Shown: positions 1-7,393, counted from the stretch's first letter. The stretch is DNA of 11,603 nt from JBAZOJ01 sp041648755 (GCA_041648755.1 JBAZOJ010000109.1:1-11603); one strand, 5' to 3'. The notes: generated by a model from the letters alone, not told the origin. A program made the numbers and translations.

Positions 1-881
1 TTCTCGATTCCGTCAATGCCGAGGCCATCCGCCATCGCGCGTTCAAGGTCGCCCTTGACTGCTGCAATGGGGCCGGAGTGACCATCACGCAGGAGCTTCT
101 TGGTCGCCTTGGCTGCGAGGTAGTCACGATCAACTGCACCCCCGATGGCCTGTTCCCTCACAACCCCGAGCCCACCTTTGTGAATCTCCGTGACATCTGC
201 CGCCTGACCCGAAAGGAAGGCGCCGATGTCGGCTTCGCCCAGGATCCCGACGCGGACAGGTTGGCCGTCATCGCGGCCGACGGAACATATATCGGTGAGG
301 AAATGACTCTCGCGCTCGCAACTGATAACGTTCTCTCAACACGCAAGGGAACAGTGGTGATCAATCTCTCCACCACCAAGACCATTGAAGACATTGCAGC
401 GCGCTATGACTGCAAGACCTTGCGCGTGCCGGTCGGTGAGGTCAATGTGTCTGAGAAGATGATGGAGGTCCAGTCCCCCATCGGCGGAGAAGGAAATGGC
501 GGGGTTATTGACCCCCGGGTCCACTATGGCCGCGATTCGCTTATCGCCCTGGCGCTGATCCTCGAAATGATGGCTCTGCGTGCAAAAGACCTGAAGACGA
601 TTGTTGACGGCTACCCCCGATACTATATGGTGAAGGACAAGATATCTGCCTCGCGCTCGAGAGGGCTCAGGGCCGTAAAGCGCATGCGCGAGGAGTATGC
701 GCGGATGCCCGCTGACGTGACGGACGGAGTGCGAATTACGCTGGACGACGGTTGGGTACATGTCAGGCCATCGAACACCGAGCCCATAGTGAGGATAATC
801 GCCGAGGCAGGCGAACCCAAGCGCGCCCAGGACATCGTTGACGAGTTCAAAATGGCGGTCTCAAGACTGCTGGATGCGTAG
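1..881 (+). CDS. glmM: Phosphoglucosamine mutase / phosphohexomutase (GlmM-like), 3' part, cut by window start
   Basis: An open frame runs from the window edge (first whole codon at 3) to TAG at 879-881, giving 292 visible residues. Seen: a domain-2 start (VALDCCNGAG, about 54-83), the metal loop DPDADRL (from 243), the sugar loop GGEGNGGV (from 483) and the C-terminal phosphate loop RPSNTEP (765-785). These mark the alpha-D-phosphohexomutase superfamily. The N-terminal domain with the catalytic phosphoserine lies outside the window; family members are about 450 residues, so roughly 150 are missing. GlmM converts glucosamine-6-phosphate to glucosamine-1-phosphate in the cytoplasm. The GlmM assignment over phosphomannomutase or phosphoglucomutase rests mainly on glmS lying 8 bp downstream and on the GEGNGG loop, which I associate with the archaeal-type GlmM subgroup. 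A GTG at 78 is internal to the domain and not the true start. Confidence 0.87.
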   Translation, partial: LDSVNAEAIRHRAFKVALDCCNGAGVTITQELLGRLGCEVVTINCTPDGLFPHNPEPTFVNLRDICRLTRKEGADVGFAQDPDADRLAVIAADGTYIGEEMTLALATDNVLSTRKGTVVINLSTTKTIEDIAARYDCKTLRVPVGEVNVSEKMMEVQSPIGGEGNGGVIDPRVHYGRDSLIALALILEMMALRAKDLKTIVDGYPRYYMVKDKISASRSRGLRAVKRMREEYARMPADVTDGVRITLDDGWVHVRPSNTEPIVRIIAEAGEPKRAQDIVDEFKMAVSRLLDA

Positions 882-889
882 CGGTCGCC

Positions 890-2713
890 ATGTGCGGGAT
901 AATCGGCTATATCGGAGGCAAGCGCGCGGTTTCAGTGCTTCTTGAGGCACTGTCCCGGCTTGAGTATCGAGGTTATGACTCCGCGGGAGTCGCGCTCATT
1001 GAGGACAATGTCCTGTTTGTGCGCCGCAAAGTGGGGCGCGTCGCCAATCTTGCCGCCGCGCTGGCCGAAGAGGGATTCACGGCCGATGTCGGCATCGGCC
1101 ACACCCGCTGGGCAACCCATGGCAAGCCGACCGAGCGCAACGCGCATCCTCATTCTGACAGCACCGGCAAGATCGCTGTCGTTCACAACGGAATTATTGA
1201 GAATGCGGAATCACTTCGCTCCGATCTCATCAAACTCGGCCATTCATTCTTGTCGGAAACGGACACAGAGGTCATCCCCCACCTGATCGAGGAGAACATT
1301 CACCTCGGTCTTGAAGATGCAGTCCGTGCGTCGATAACCAAGCTCGTCGGCGCTTTCGCGTTGGCAATTATCTCCGAAGTCGAGCCAGACCGCATCGTGG
1401 CGGTTCGCAGAGGCAGTCCGCTCGTGATCGGGCTCGGCGACAACGAGAGCTTCATCGCTTCCAGCGTTGATGCAATTCTGCCTTTCACGCAAAGGGTGAT
1501 ATTCCTTGAAGACGGCCAGTGGGCTTCCGTGGGCAGGGAACGCATTGAAGTTTTCGACCGCAACGGAAATCCTGTCGTGCCACAGATTCACCAAATCGAA
1601 TGGAAGCAGGGCGAAGTCGGCAAGGAGCCGTACGCTCACTTCATGCTCAAGGAGATTTATGAGCAGCCCGACGTCCTGCGCAGGCTCGCGTCGGAACGCG
1701 TTCAGAACAACCAGCCCTGGTTTGAGGAGATGAGCTTCAAATCATCGGACCTGGCATCGGTAGAGCGCATTGTCGTGCAGGCCTGTGGAACGAGCTGGCA
1801 TGCGGGCCTCGTTGGTAAGTACTACCTCGAACGGATGGCCGGAGTCCACACCGATGTGGAGATCTCCAGCGAATTTCGCTACTGCGAGCCCATCCTTGAC
1901 GCAAAGACACTTGTGATGGCAATCTCGCAAAGCGGTGAGACCGCGGACGCGCTTGAAGGGCTTCGCCTCGCACGGGCTCAGGCGGTGCGCACGATGGGAA
2001 TCGTCAACGTTGAGAACAGCACCATCGCCCGCGAAGCCCATGCCTGCATTATGATGCGGGCTGGCACGGAAACAGGCGTGGCATCGACCAAGGCATTCAC
2101 GAGCGAGGTCGCGTTGCTGTTCCTTCTGTCGCTGCACCTTGGGCGGCTGCGCTGGCGGATCAGGGACGAACGCGTGGCGGAATACGTCGAGTCTTTGCGC
2201 AGGCTGCCCGCCCTGATAGATGAACTGCTTTCCGATACAACCATGGTGGACAAGGCGGCCGAACGCATTCGCGACGCCCGACATATGTTCTTCATCGGCA
2301 GGGGCTTGTCGTACCCCATCGCGCTTGAAGGCGCGCTTAAGATGAAGGAGATCTCATACATCCACGCGGCGGGAATTGCCGCGGGAGAGTTGAAACACGG
2401 CCCGATAGCCCTCATCGAGGATGGAACCCCGGTGGTTGTCGTTTGCCCGAAGGACGCGGTAGCGAGCAAGACCATTTCGAATGCGGAGGAGATCAAGGCT
2501 CGCGGAGGATTTATCATCGCCATAATTGAGAAAGGCGACAGCGAAGCCGCGCGTATCGCCGACATCGCCATTCCCGTTCCCGCCTGCGACCAGATGATCG
2601 CCCCACTGCTTACAGTGGTTCCGCTTCAGTTGCTGGCCTATCGCGTTGCTGTTTTGCTCGGCCGGGACGTGGACAAACCGAGGAATCTGGCAAAGTCCGT
2701 GACGGTGGAATAA
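890..2713 (+). CDS. glmS: Glutamine--fructose-6-phosphate aminotransferase (isomerizing)
   Basis: A 607-residue protein, the usual GlmS length. It makes glucosamine-6-phosphate from fructose-6-phosphate and glutamine in the cytoplasm, the committed step to UDP-GlcNAc. Seen: Met-Cys start CGIIGYIG (Cys2 becomes the N-terminal nucleophile), RWATHG (73-78), HNGIIEN (99-105) and SETDTEVI (122-129) of the class II glutaminase domain; then two SIS sugar isomerase domains, with ACGTSWHAG (298-306), ISQSGETADA (345-354), AGTETGVASTKAFT (391-404), GRGLSYPIALEGALKMKE (from 470) and AGELKHGP (498-505); and the canonical C-terminus LAKSVTVE. The ATG at 890 is fixed by the catalytic Cys. It lies 8 bp after the glmM stop with no strong Shine-Dalgarno, so translational coupling is likely. 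I see no glmS ribozyme: there is no room upstream for one. Its stop overlaps the next start (TAATG). Confidence 0.98.
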   Translation: MCGIIGYIGGKRAVSVLLEALSRLEYRGYDSAGVALIEDNVLFVRRKVGRVANLAAALAEEGFTADVGIGHTRWATHGKPTERNAHPHSDSTGKIAVVHNGIIENAESLRSDLIKLGHSFLSETDTEVIPHLIEENIHLGLEDAVRASITKLVGAFALAIISEVEPDRIVAVRRGSPLVIGLGDNESFIASSVDAILPFTQRVIFLEDGQWASVGRERIEVFDRNGNPVVPQIHQIEWKQGEVGKEPYAHFMLKEIYEQPDVLRRLASERVQNNQPWFEEMSFKSSDLASVERIVVQACGTSWHAGLVGKYYLERMAGVHTDVEISSEFRYCEPILDAKTLVMAISQSGETADALEGLRLARAQAVRTMGIVNVENSTIAREAHACIMMRAGTETGVASTKAFTSEVALLFLLSLHLGRLRWRIRDERVAEYVESLRRLPALIDELLSDTTMVDKAAERIRDARHMFFIGRGLSYPIALEGALKMKEISYIHAAGIAAGELKHGPIALIEDGTPVVVVCPKDAVASKTISNAEEIKARGGFIIAIIEKGDSEAARIADIAIPVPACDQMIAPLLTVVPLQLLAYRVAVLLGRDVDKPRNLAKSVTVE

Positions 2714-3699
2714 TGGAGAAGGTCATTCCACTCAGCAGGGAATTTCTCGAAGAAGTCCTTCCGCCCGAGTGCAGGAACGTTGAGGACCCGCAGACGATGA
2801 TTCCGGCTATCGCCAGAGACAAGAGCATGATGGCCCGAATCAGGTCGATTGTCTCCGCGATTCCTACCAGCCACAGCGTGAATCTCGGCGATTCGCGGAA
2901 AATGAGCTTGGAACCCGAGAGCATTCATCTCGTCCTTACTTCCCCGCCCTACTGGACCTTGAAGGAATACAACGATTCTGAAGGTCAACTTGGGCACGTC
3001 GCTGATTATGGACTTTTCCTGGCAGAGCTTGACAAGGTCTGGAGCCAATGCTACAGCGCCCTGGTTCCGGGTGGAAGACTGATCTGCGTTGTCGGTGATG
3101 TGTGTCTGTCTCGGAAGAAGAACAATGGCCGCCACACCGTTGTTCCGCTTCATGCCTCAATTCAGGAGCATTGCCGAGCAATCGGTTTCGACAACCTGGC
3201 CCCGATCATCTGGCACAAGATCTCCAATGCATCCTACGAAGTTGAAGGCGGCTCGGGTTTTCTCGGCAAGCCGTACGAGCCCAATGCGGTCATCAAGAAT
3301 GACATCGAGTATATCCTGATGCTTCGCAAGCCTGGCGGCTACAGGAGTCCATCGGTGCCTACGCGCATTCTCAGCATAATTTCTGAAGAGGACCACAAGG
3401 AGTGGTTTCAGCAAATCTGGTTCGGCCTGACAGGCGCGTCCACACGCGAGCACCCCGCCCCTTACCCCGTGGCGCTCGCGAGCAGATTGATACAGATGTT
3501 CAGTTTCGTTGGCGACACCGTCCTTGACCCGTTTCTGGGCAGCGGAACGACCATTTTGGCTGCATCTCAACTCGGCAGGAACGGAGTTGGCTTCGAGATA
3601 GACGATGCGTATTTCCGTCTCGCGAGAGCGAACATAGATGGTTCTCCGGCCAGATTTCTGGGAAAAGCAGAGGTCTCATACAATGACGGAACCAGATAG
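2713..3699 (+). CDS. Type II DNA methyltransferase, beta motif order, TSPPYW (probable N4-cytosine or N6-adenine)
   Basis: A 328-residue SAM-dependent DNA methyltransferase. The catalytic motif IV TSPPYW (residues 76-81) comes before the SAM-binding motif I DPFLGSGTT (272-280), which is the beta-class order. A HPAPYP segment (247-252) matches motif X and GVGFEID (291-297) follows motif I. Serine or threonine before PPY is the usual signature of N4-cytosine methylases, though some N6-adenine enzymes of this order exist, so the modified base is inferred. It should protect the host from the endonuclease encoded next. The ATG overlaps the glmS stop (TAATG), with only a weak GGTGG stretch in front, so it is probably translated by coupling from glmS mRNA. 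No separate promoter or controller (C-protein) gene is visible. Its last 17 bp overlap the endonuclease gene. Confidence 0.9.
   Translation: MEKVIPLSREFLEEVLPPECRNVEDPQTMIPAIARDKSMMARIRSIVSAIPTSHSVNLGDSRKMSLEPESIHLVLTSPPYWTLKEYNDSEGQLGHVADYGLFLAELDKVWSQCYSALVPGGRLICVVGDVCLSRKKNNGRHTVVPLHASIQEHCRAIGFDNLAPIIWHKISNASYEVEGGSGFLGKPYEPNAVIKNDIEYILMLRKPGGYRSPSVPTRILSIISEEDHKEWFQQIWFGLTGASTREHPAPYPVALASRLIQMFSFVGDTVLDPFLGSGTTILAASQLGRNGVGFEIDDAYFRLARANIDGSPARFLGKAEVSYNDGTR
3669..3673 (+). promoter_or_regulatory. Ribosome binding site of the endonuclease gene
   Basis: AGAGG sits 9 nt before the ATG at 3683, inside the end of the methyltransferase gene. It supports that ATG over the in-frame ATG at 3638, which would add 15 residues with no family similarity that I recognise. 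Confidence 0.6.
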
Positions 3700-4447
3700 C
3701 AGGATACGACAAGCGGTCAAATTCTTCTGGCAAACTCGGAGCCAGCAAGACCTGATGCAAGGCACGAAGTCTGGAGTGAAGGATGCGGGCCAGAGGAGAG
3801 CGGTTACTGGCGGACACCAGATGGACGGATTTGTCGACATCTGCAGAGACATCCTGATCGCCAATGGCGTTTCGAGCGCAGATGTCCACAGCAAGAAGTC
3901 ACAGGAGTTGCCAGGCTTCTTCAGGCCCGAGAAACGATGGGACCTGGTGGCCGCATCTGCCGGAAACATTATTGCGGCGATCGAGTTCAAGTCTCAGGTC
4001 GGTTCCTTCGGAAACAACTGCAACAACCGGGCGGAAGAGGCAATCGGAACAGCATACGATCTTCTCACCGCCTATGAACAGGGGGCCTTCGCCCCTGCAC
4101 CCGCGCCGTGGACAGGATTCGTGATGGTTCTTGAGGACTGCGAGGAATCCCGGCGCCCGGTCTCTGTCAAGGAGCCGCATTTCAAGGTCTTCGAGGAATT
4201 TCGCGGTGCCTCGTATGCCAAACGGTATGAGGAGCTTCTTCTGAGGTTTCTGCGTCGGCGGCTGTACGATGGCGCATGTCTTCTTTTGTCTTCAAAGGAG
4301 TCAGGAGCGAAGGGCACGTACTCTGAGCCCTGTGAGGAACTGGCTTTCGCACGGTTCGAATCTTCGCTTCGCGCCAAGGCGATATCCTCTTGCCCCCCTT
4401 TGCCGACCCCGCCACCTTCTCTCAGGCGCAGATCTGCAAAAAAATAG
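3683..4447 (+). CDS. PaeR7I/XhoI-family type II restriction endonuclease
   Basis: A 254-residue protein, close to the roughly 245 residues of XhoI and PaeR7I. From memory of that family, several stretches line up: a start with an amphipathic helix and FWQTR; MDGFVDICRDIL (47-58); ELPGFFRP (75-82); RWDLV (85-89); IEFKSQVG (100-107); NNRAEEAIG; WTGFVMVLEDC; KEPHFKVF; GASYAKRYE; and RLYDGACLLLS. The PD-(D/E)xK core is Asp87 with Glu101-Phe-Lys103. Members cut CTCGAG, so that specificity is expected but not shown by this sequence. The C-terminal 20 or so residues are proline- and arginine-rich and may be a variable tail. The gene overlaps the methyltransferase by 17 bp, so M is made before R from one transcript. 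At least four CTCGAG sites occur in the window (656, 6719, 8488, 10378), so the site is not avoided, as expected if it is methylated. Confidence 0.93.
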   Translation: MTEPDSRIRQAVKFFWQTRSQQDLMQGTKSGVKDAGQRRAVTGGHQMDGFVDICRDILIANGVSSADVHSKKSQELPGFFRPEKRWDLVAASAGNIIAAIEFKSQVGSFGNNCNNRAEEAIGTAYDLLTAYEQGAFAPAPAPWTGFVMVLEDCEESRRPVSVKEPHFKVFEEFRGASYAKRYEELLLRFLRRRLYDGACLLLSSKESGAKGTYSEPCEELAFARFESSLRAKAISSCPPLPTPPPSLRRRSAKK

Positions 4448-4448
4448 C

Positions 4449-4476
4449 TTGCGTTCTCCGGAGTGTGGTATATTAT
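4449..4476 (+). promoter_or_regulatory. Candidate sigma-70-type promoter of comM
   Basis: TTGCGT (4449-4454) and TATTAT (4471-4476) are separated by 16 nt. The -10 box differs from consensus at one base and the -35 box is weak. The site begins just after the endonuclease stop, in the only AT-rich patch nearby, and lies 29 bp before the comM ATG. Predicted from sequence only. Confidence 0.45.
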
Positions 4477-4490
4477 ACAGGCTATACCAC
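4465..4490. repeat. Perfect 8-bp inverted repeat at the comM promoter (possible operator)
   Basis: GTGGTATA (4465-4472) and TATACCAC (4483-4490) are perfect reverse complements with a 10-nt spacer. The left arm also forms a small palindrome, GTATA-T-TATAC, at 4468-4478. The dyad covers the candidate -10 box and ends 4 nt before the comM Shine-Dalgarno. It could bind a dimeric regulator or fold in the 5' leader. No regulator gene is next to it. Confidence 0.7.
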
Positions 4491-4494
4491 CTAC

Positions 4495-4500
4495 GGGAGG
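4495..4500 (+). promoter_or_regulatory. Ribosome binding site of comM
   Basis: GGGAGG lies 4 nt before the ATG at 4505. It fixes that start instead of the in-frame GTG at 4463, whose extra 14 residues would be encoded by the promoter and dyad. Confidence 0.75.
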
Positions 4501-4504
4501 CGCA

Positions 4505-6049
4505 ATGTTTGCGAAACTTCGTTCTGCGGCATTTCTGGGTATTGACGCTCTGCCCATCGACGTTGAGGTGGACCTTGCCTCCGGGCGGTGCGAGTTCTCA
4601 ATTGTCGGGCTCCCCGACGCCTCCGTCAAGGAATCAGGCGAGCGCGTATCCGCCGCGGTGGTTAACAGCGGTTATTCCCGTCCCCGCGGAAGGGTGATTG
4701 TCAATCTGGCGCCCGCCGAGGTGAAGAAGGAAGGCCCTGTCTTCGACCTTCCAATTGCACTTGGCTACCTGGTCTCATCCAGCCAGGTTGCCGCCAACAT
4801 AGCTGACGCTACCTTCCTGGGCGAGCTGGCGCTCGACGGGACAGTCCGGCCCATCAGGGGCGCGATTGCCGCAGCACTTTCCGCGCGCAAGAATGGCTCC
4901 AAGGTGATCTTCGTCCCAAGCGCGAATGCAGCGGAAGCAGCCGTTGTGAAGGACATCGAAGTGGTCGGCGTTCGCAGCCTTTCCGATGCCGCCAATTATC
5001 TTACCGGTTACACCCCCTATGACGCCACCCACGTCAATGTCGAAGAACTGATGAAAGCGACAGTCAGCAGCGTGGACTTCTCAGAGGTCCGCGGCCAATC
5101 GGCCGCAAAGCGCGCGCTTACAATCGCTGCCGCTGGTGGCCATAATATCCTGCTCATCGGCCCGCCCGGCTCCGGAAAGACGATGCTTGCCCGGCGGCTC
5201 CCCACGATTCTGCCCGGCCTGTCGTTCGAAGAGGCGATCGAATCCACCAGCATACACTCGCTCGCGGGCGCGCTGCGACCCGGCGCTTCGCTGATTACGG
5301 AGCGCCCCTTCCGCAGTCCCCATCACAGCGTTTCGGTGGCTGCGCTGATCGGTGGCGGTACTATCCCCGTTCCGGGCGAGGTCTCGCTCGCGCATCACGG
5401 GGTGCTGTTCCTGGACGAGCTTGCCGAGTTCCCCCGCGCTGCATTGGAAGCGCTTCGCCAGCCGCTGGAAGATGCGTCCATATCGGTCTCCCGCGTGGGA
5501 GCAAAGGTGACTCTTCCCGCCCAGTTCATGCTGGTCGCTGCAGCCAACCCCTGTCCCTGCGGCTATCTTGGCGACTCACGCAAGCCCTGCCGATGCGACG
5601 ACCGCCAGATTGCCAGGTATCGCGGGCGGCTTTCAGGCCCGTTACTCGACAGAATCGACCTGCACGTGGTGGTGAAATCCGTCCCGGTTTCGGAGATGGA
5701 TACCGGCCCGCAGAAGCCGGACAGCGCCACTCTTCGCGCGTCGGTCGAGGCCGCCCGGGCAATTCAACGCAAACGGTTTGAAGGTACGGTGGTTAGCTGC
5801 AACGCCCGAATGGGTACCCGGCATTTAGAGAAATTCTGCGTGCTGGACGACGATTCCAAGCGCCTGATCCGCGCGGCTATGGACAGCCTTGGACTGTCAG
5901 CCCGCGCATACTCCCGGATTCTCAAGATGGCTCGCACAATCTCCGATCTTGACGCGAGCCCCGAAATACATCGCCACCATCTTGCGGAGGCCGTTCAATA
6001 CCGGGAGCTTGACCGCGCTTGCGCGGTCGCTCCCGCTATGGCGGGGTAG
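4505..6049 (+). CDS. comM: ComM/YifB family Mg-chelatase-like AAA+ ATPase
   Basis: A 514-residue protein, the normal family length. Seen: an N-terminal ChlI-like domain with LGIDA...VEVDL and GLPDASVKES (35-44); Walker A GPPGSGKT (219-226); RPFRSPHHSVS (from 267); Walker B VLFLDELAEF (300-309); a four-cysteine element CPCG...PCRC (Cys350, 352, 362, 364); SGPLLDRIDLHV (377-388); and a C-terminal domain ending in YRELDR. ComM of naturally competent bacteria is a hexameric ATPase that drives branch migration of incoming DNA during transformation; in many species the role is untested. The ATG at 4505 gives the canonical start and has a good Shine-Dalgarno. It faces a converging gene 44 bp away. 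The last 10 residues (ACAVAPAMAG) lie beyond where family members usually end and are encoded by a GC hairpin. Confidence 0.96.
   Translation: MFAKLRSAAFLGIDALPIDVEVDLASGRCEFSIVGLPDASVKESGERVSAAVVNSGYSRPRGRVIVNLAPAEVKKEGPVFDLPIALGYLVSSSQVAANIADATFLGELALDGTVRPIRGAIAAALSARKNGSKVIFVPSANAAEAAVVKDIEVVGVRSLSDAANYLTGYTPYDATHVNVEELMKATVSSVDFSEVRGQSAAKRALTIAAAGGHNILLIGPPGSGKTMLARRLPTILPGLSFEEAIESTSIHSLAGALRPGASLITERPFRSPHHSVSVAALIGGGTIPVPGEVSLAHHGVLFLDELAEFPRAALEALRQPLEDASISVSRVGAKVTLPAQFMLVAAANPCPCGYLGDSRKPCRCDDRQIARYRGRLSGPLLDRIDLHVVVKSVPVSEMDTGPQKPDSATLRASVEAARAIQRKRFEGTVVSCNARMGTRHLEKFCVLDDDSKRLIRAAMDSLGLSARAYSRILKMARTISDLDASPEIHRHHLAEAVQYRELDRACAVAPAMAG
6002..6035. repeat. Long GC-rich palindrome at the 3' end of comM
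   Basis: CGGGAGC (6002-6008) pairs with GCTCCCG (6029-6035), and GACCGCGC (6011-6018) pairs with GCGCGGTC (6021-6028), all perfectly. This makes a 15-bp stem with a TT bulge and a TT tip. A second small hairpin, CCCGC-TATG-GCGGG (6032-6045), follows at once. No T-run follows on either strand, so a classic intrinsic terminator is not supported. The form is that of a REP-like palindromic unit between convergent genes. It may still help end transcripts from either side. Confidence 0.75.
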
Positions 6050-6093
6050 GGGGGCCGGAACTGCCGGGCAGAAAGTGCCACCGACGCTTGCTC

Positions 6094-7287
6094 CTACTTC
6101 GCGCCGAAGTCCGGCATCTCGGTAACCCAGGTGTAGAGGGTCTTCTGCACCTGCAGCCAGGAGACACCGCGCTTGAGGCTCCCGGGGTCGTTCTTCCCCC
6201 GCAAAGCCCCTTTCAGGTACTTCTGGAAGCCCTTCTTGTACATTCCCTGCCATTCGTGGTTCAGAAGCCAGAATGCCGCCCACGAGCCCGCCAGCAGGTC
6301 GTTGTTCTGCGCCTTGTCAAAGGGCTCGGGGCCTAGCTCGATAAGAGTATCCATATTCGGGAACATCCCCGATGTCGCGATGGCCTTTGCGTCCGAGTAC
6401 AGGTCGGGCCTGCAGCCGCGGTAGTAGCCGATGCGTACGCTCTCTGAAGTGTCACGGGCAAGAACGAAGTACCAGCAGAACGCAACGTAGGTCCAATAGC
6501 CAGTGGCCGTACCGGCATTGCCAATCGACGCGAGTATCCCTCGCGCACATGAAAACGTCAGCGCATCCAGCCGGTCGGTCCCGGTATCGGGCGCCAGATT
6601 GCACAGCATGCGTCTGCCCTTCACGTCAACTGCGGAATCCCACTTCACTGCGAGCCCCGCCTGCTTGGCGAAATCCTTCATCGATGTCGCATCGGGGAAG
6701 CAGTATATCTCAAGGGGGCTCGAGTTAGTGCCGACGGAGTCGCCGAATTCCAGCACATGGTTCATGAAGATGCTTTCGAACAGCCGCGCGACGCTCCACA
6801 TGTCATCGTACGAACCGCCGAAGTAGAGGGTGAAGTACGGGCAGAGGTCGTGCACTTCCTTGAACTCCCAGGCGGTCTTCTCGCGGTATGGCTTCAGCGC
6901 TTCCTCGCGTGCTTCAGGCGCCACGAATGTCTTGCCAACCAGCACGTTCTTTCCAGCGTCCGCCTTCACCAGCAGGTCTCGCTCCGCCAGCGTCATCCAT
7001 TTCTTGCCGACAAGCACGTTGCCCAGGTATTTGTTTGCGGCAACATTGTTCGGGGTGCGCAACAGTACTTCCTGAAAGCACTTGCGGGCCTGGGCGGTCA
7101 GCCCGCCATCGAAGCATTGCTTTCCCAGTTCGAGTATCTTGGGCACACCATCCGCGCATGCACGGTTGTAAAGCGGCGGAAAGGCCTCAATGAACATCTT
7201 GCTCATGTATGCTCCCGCAGTGGCACGTCCGGGCACGACCGCCAGCGTGAGAAGGAGTGCAAGCAGAGCGAGCTTTGCAGCTTTCAT
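6094..7287 (-). CDS. Secreted TPR protein with a peptidase-MA-like (DUF1570-like) region lacking a zinc motif
   Basis: A 397-residue protein with an N-terminal signal peptide (hydrophobic 6-19, likely cut after Ala24), so it is exported. Residues about 48-95 resemble a TPR pair (GLTAQARKCFQEVL, then NNVAANKYLGN). A VGKKWMT...VGKTFV stretch follows, of a kind I know from planctomycete TPR proteins. From about 150, YFTLYFGG...ARLFESIF and LEIYCFPDATSMKDFAKQAG resemble the start of peptidase-MA-like/DUF1570 domains. The later GSWAAFWLLNHEW and FQKYLKGALRG match the SWA.vhfLl and YL.al segments. Where those enzymes have HExxH, this protein has TFSCARGILASIG (245-257), and no HExxH occurs anywhere, so it would be catalytically dead or have another role. 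The fold assignment is inference. ATG at 7287 is preceded by AGGGGG at 7294-7299 and by its own promoter. Confidence 0.85.
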   Translation of the reverse strand: MKAAKLALLALLLTLAVVPGRATAGAYMSKMFIEAFPPLYNRACADGVPKILELGKQCFDGGLTAQARKCFQEVLLRTPNNVAANKYLGNVLVGKKWMTLAERDLLVKADAGKNVLVGKTFVAPEAREEALKPYREKTAWEFKEVHDLCPYFTLYFGGSYDDMWSVARLFESIFMNHVLEFGDSVGTNSSPLEIYCFPDATSMKDFAKQAGLAVKWDSAVDVKGRRMLCNLAPDTGTDRLDALTFSCARGILASIGNAGTATGYWTYVAFCWYFVLARDTSESVRIGYYRGCRPDLYSDAKAIATSGMFPNMDTLIELGPEPFDKAQNNDLLAGSWAAFWLLNHEWQGMYKKGFQKYLKGALRGKNDPGSLKRGVSWLQVQKTLYTWVTEMPDFGAK

Positions 7288-7308
7288 TCAGAACCCCCTG
7301 GTTCGCGT

Positions 7309-7336
7309 ATGATAACGCGCAAGGGCCACGGGTCAA
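7309..7336 (-). promoter_or_regulatory. Promoter of the secreted TPR protein gene
   Basis: On the minus strand, TTGACC (7336-7331) and TATCAT (7314-7309) each match consensus at five of six bases, with a 16-nt spacer. The -10 box lies 21 bp before the ATG at 7287. This separates the gene from the paralog array upstream. Confidence 0.6.
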
Positions 7337-7339
7337 GGA

Positions 7340-7376
7340 GATCCACTTGGGCATCCGCTAAGTGGGTCTTTTCTTT
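7340..7376. terminator. Terminator-like hairpin between the paralog array and the secreted-protein gene
   Basis: GATCCACTT (7340-7348) pairs with AAGTGGGTC (7360-7368) as a 9-bp stem with one G-U pair and an 11-nt loop. On the + strand TTTTCTTT (7369-7376) follows directly, the form of an intrinsic terminator. On the minus strand, the direction of the flanking genes, only a poor pyrimidine stretch follows. It may end the array transcript weakly, or stop antisense transcription running in from the left. Confidence 0.5.
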
Positions 7377-7393
7377 CCGTTACCGAGGCTTCT

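Noticed and set aside
1742..2571. Minus-strand open frames of 180 and 197 codons inside glmS
   Set aside because: They overlap a fully conserved glmS; their translations are of shadow type, with no recognisable motifs.
3638..3682. ATG at 3638 as the endonuclease start
   Set aside because: The extra 15 residues do not fit the XhoI/PaeR7I family start, and AGAGG is placed for ATG 3683.
4428..4447. GCAGATCTGC palindrome followed by an A-run as a terminator of the restriction module
   Set aside because: It lies inside the coding end, has no loop to speak of, and is followed by A's instead of T's on the coding strand.
6061..6071. CTGCC-G-GGCAG palindrome between the convergent genes as a terminator
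   Set aside because: The 1-nt centre cannot form a hairpin loop without opening the stem, and no T-run follows on either strand.
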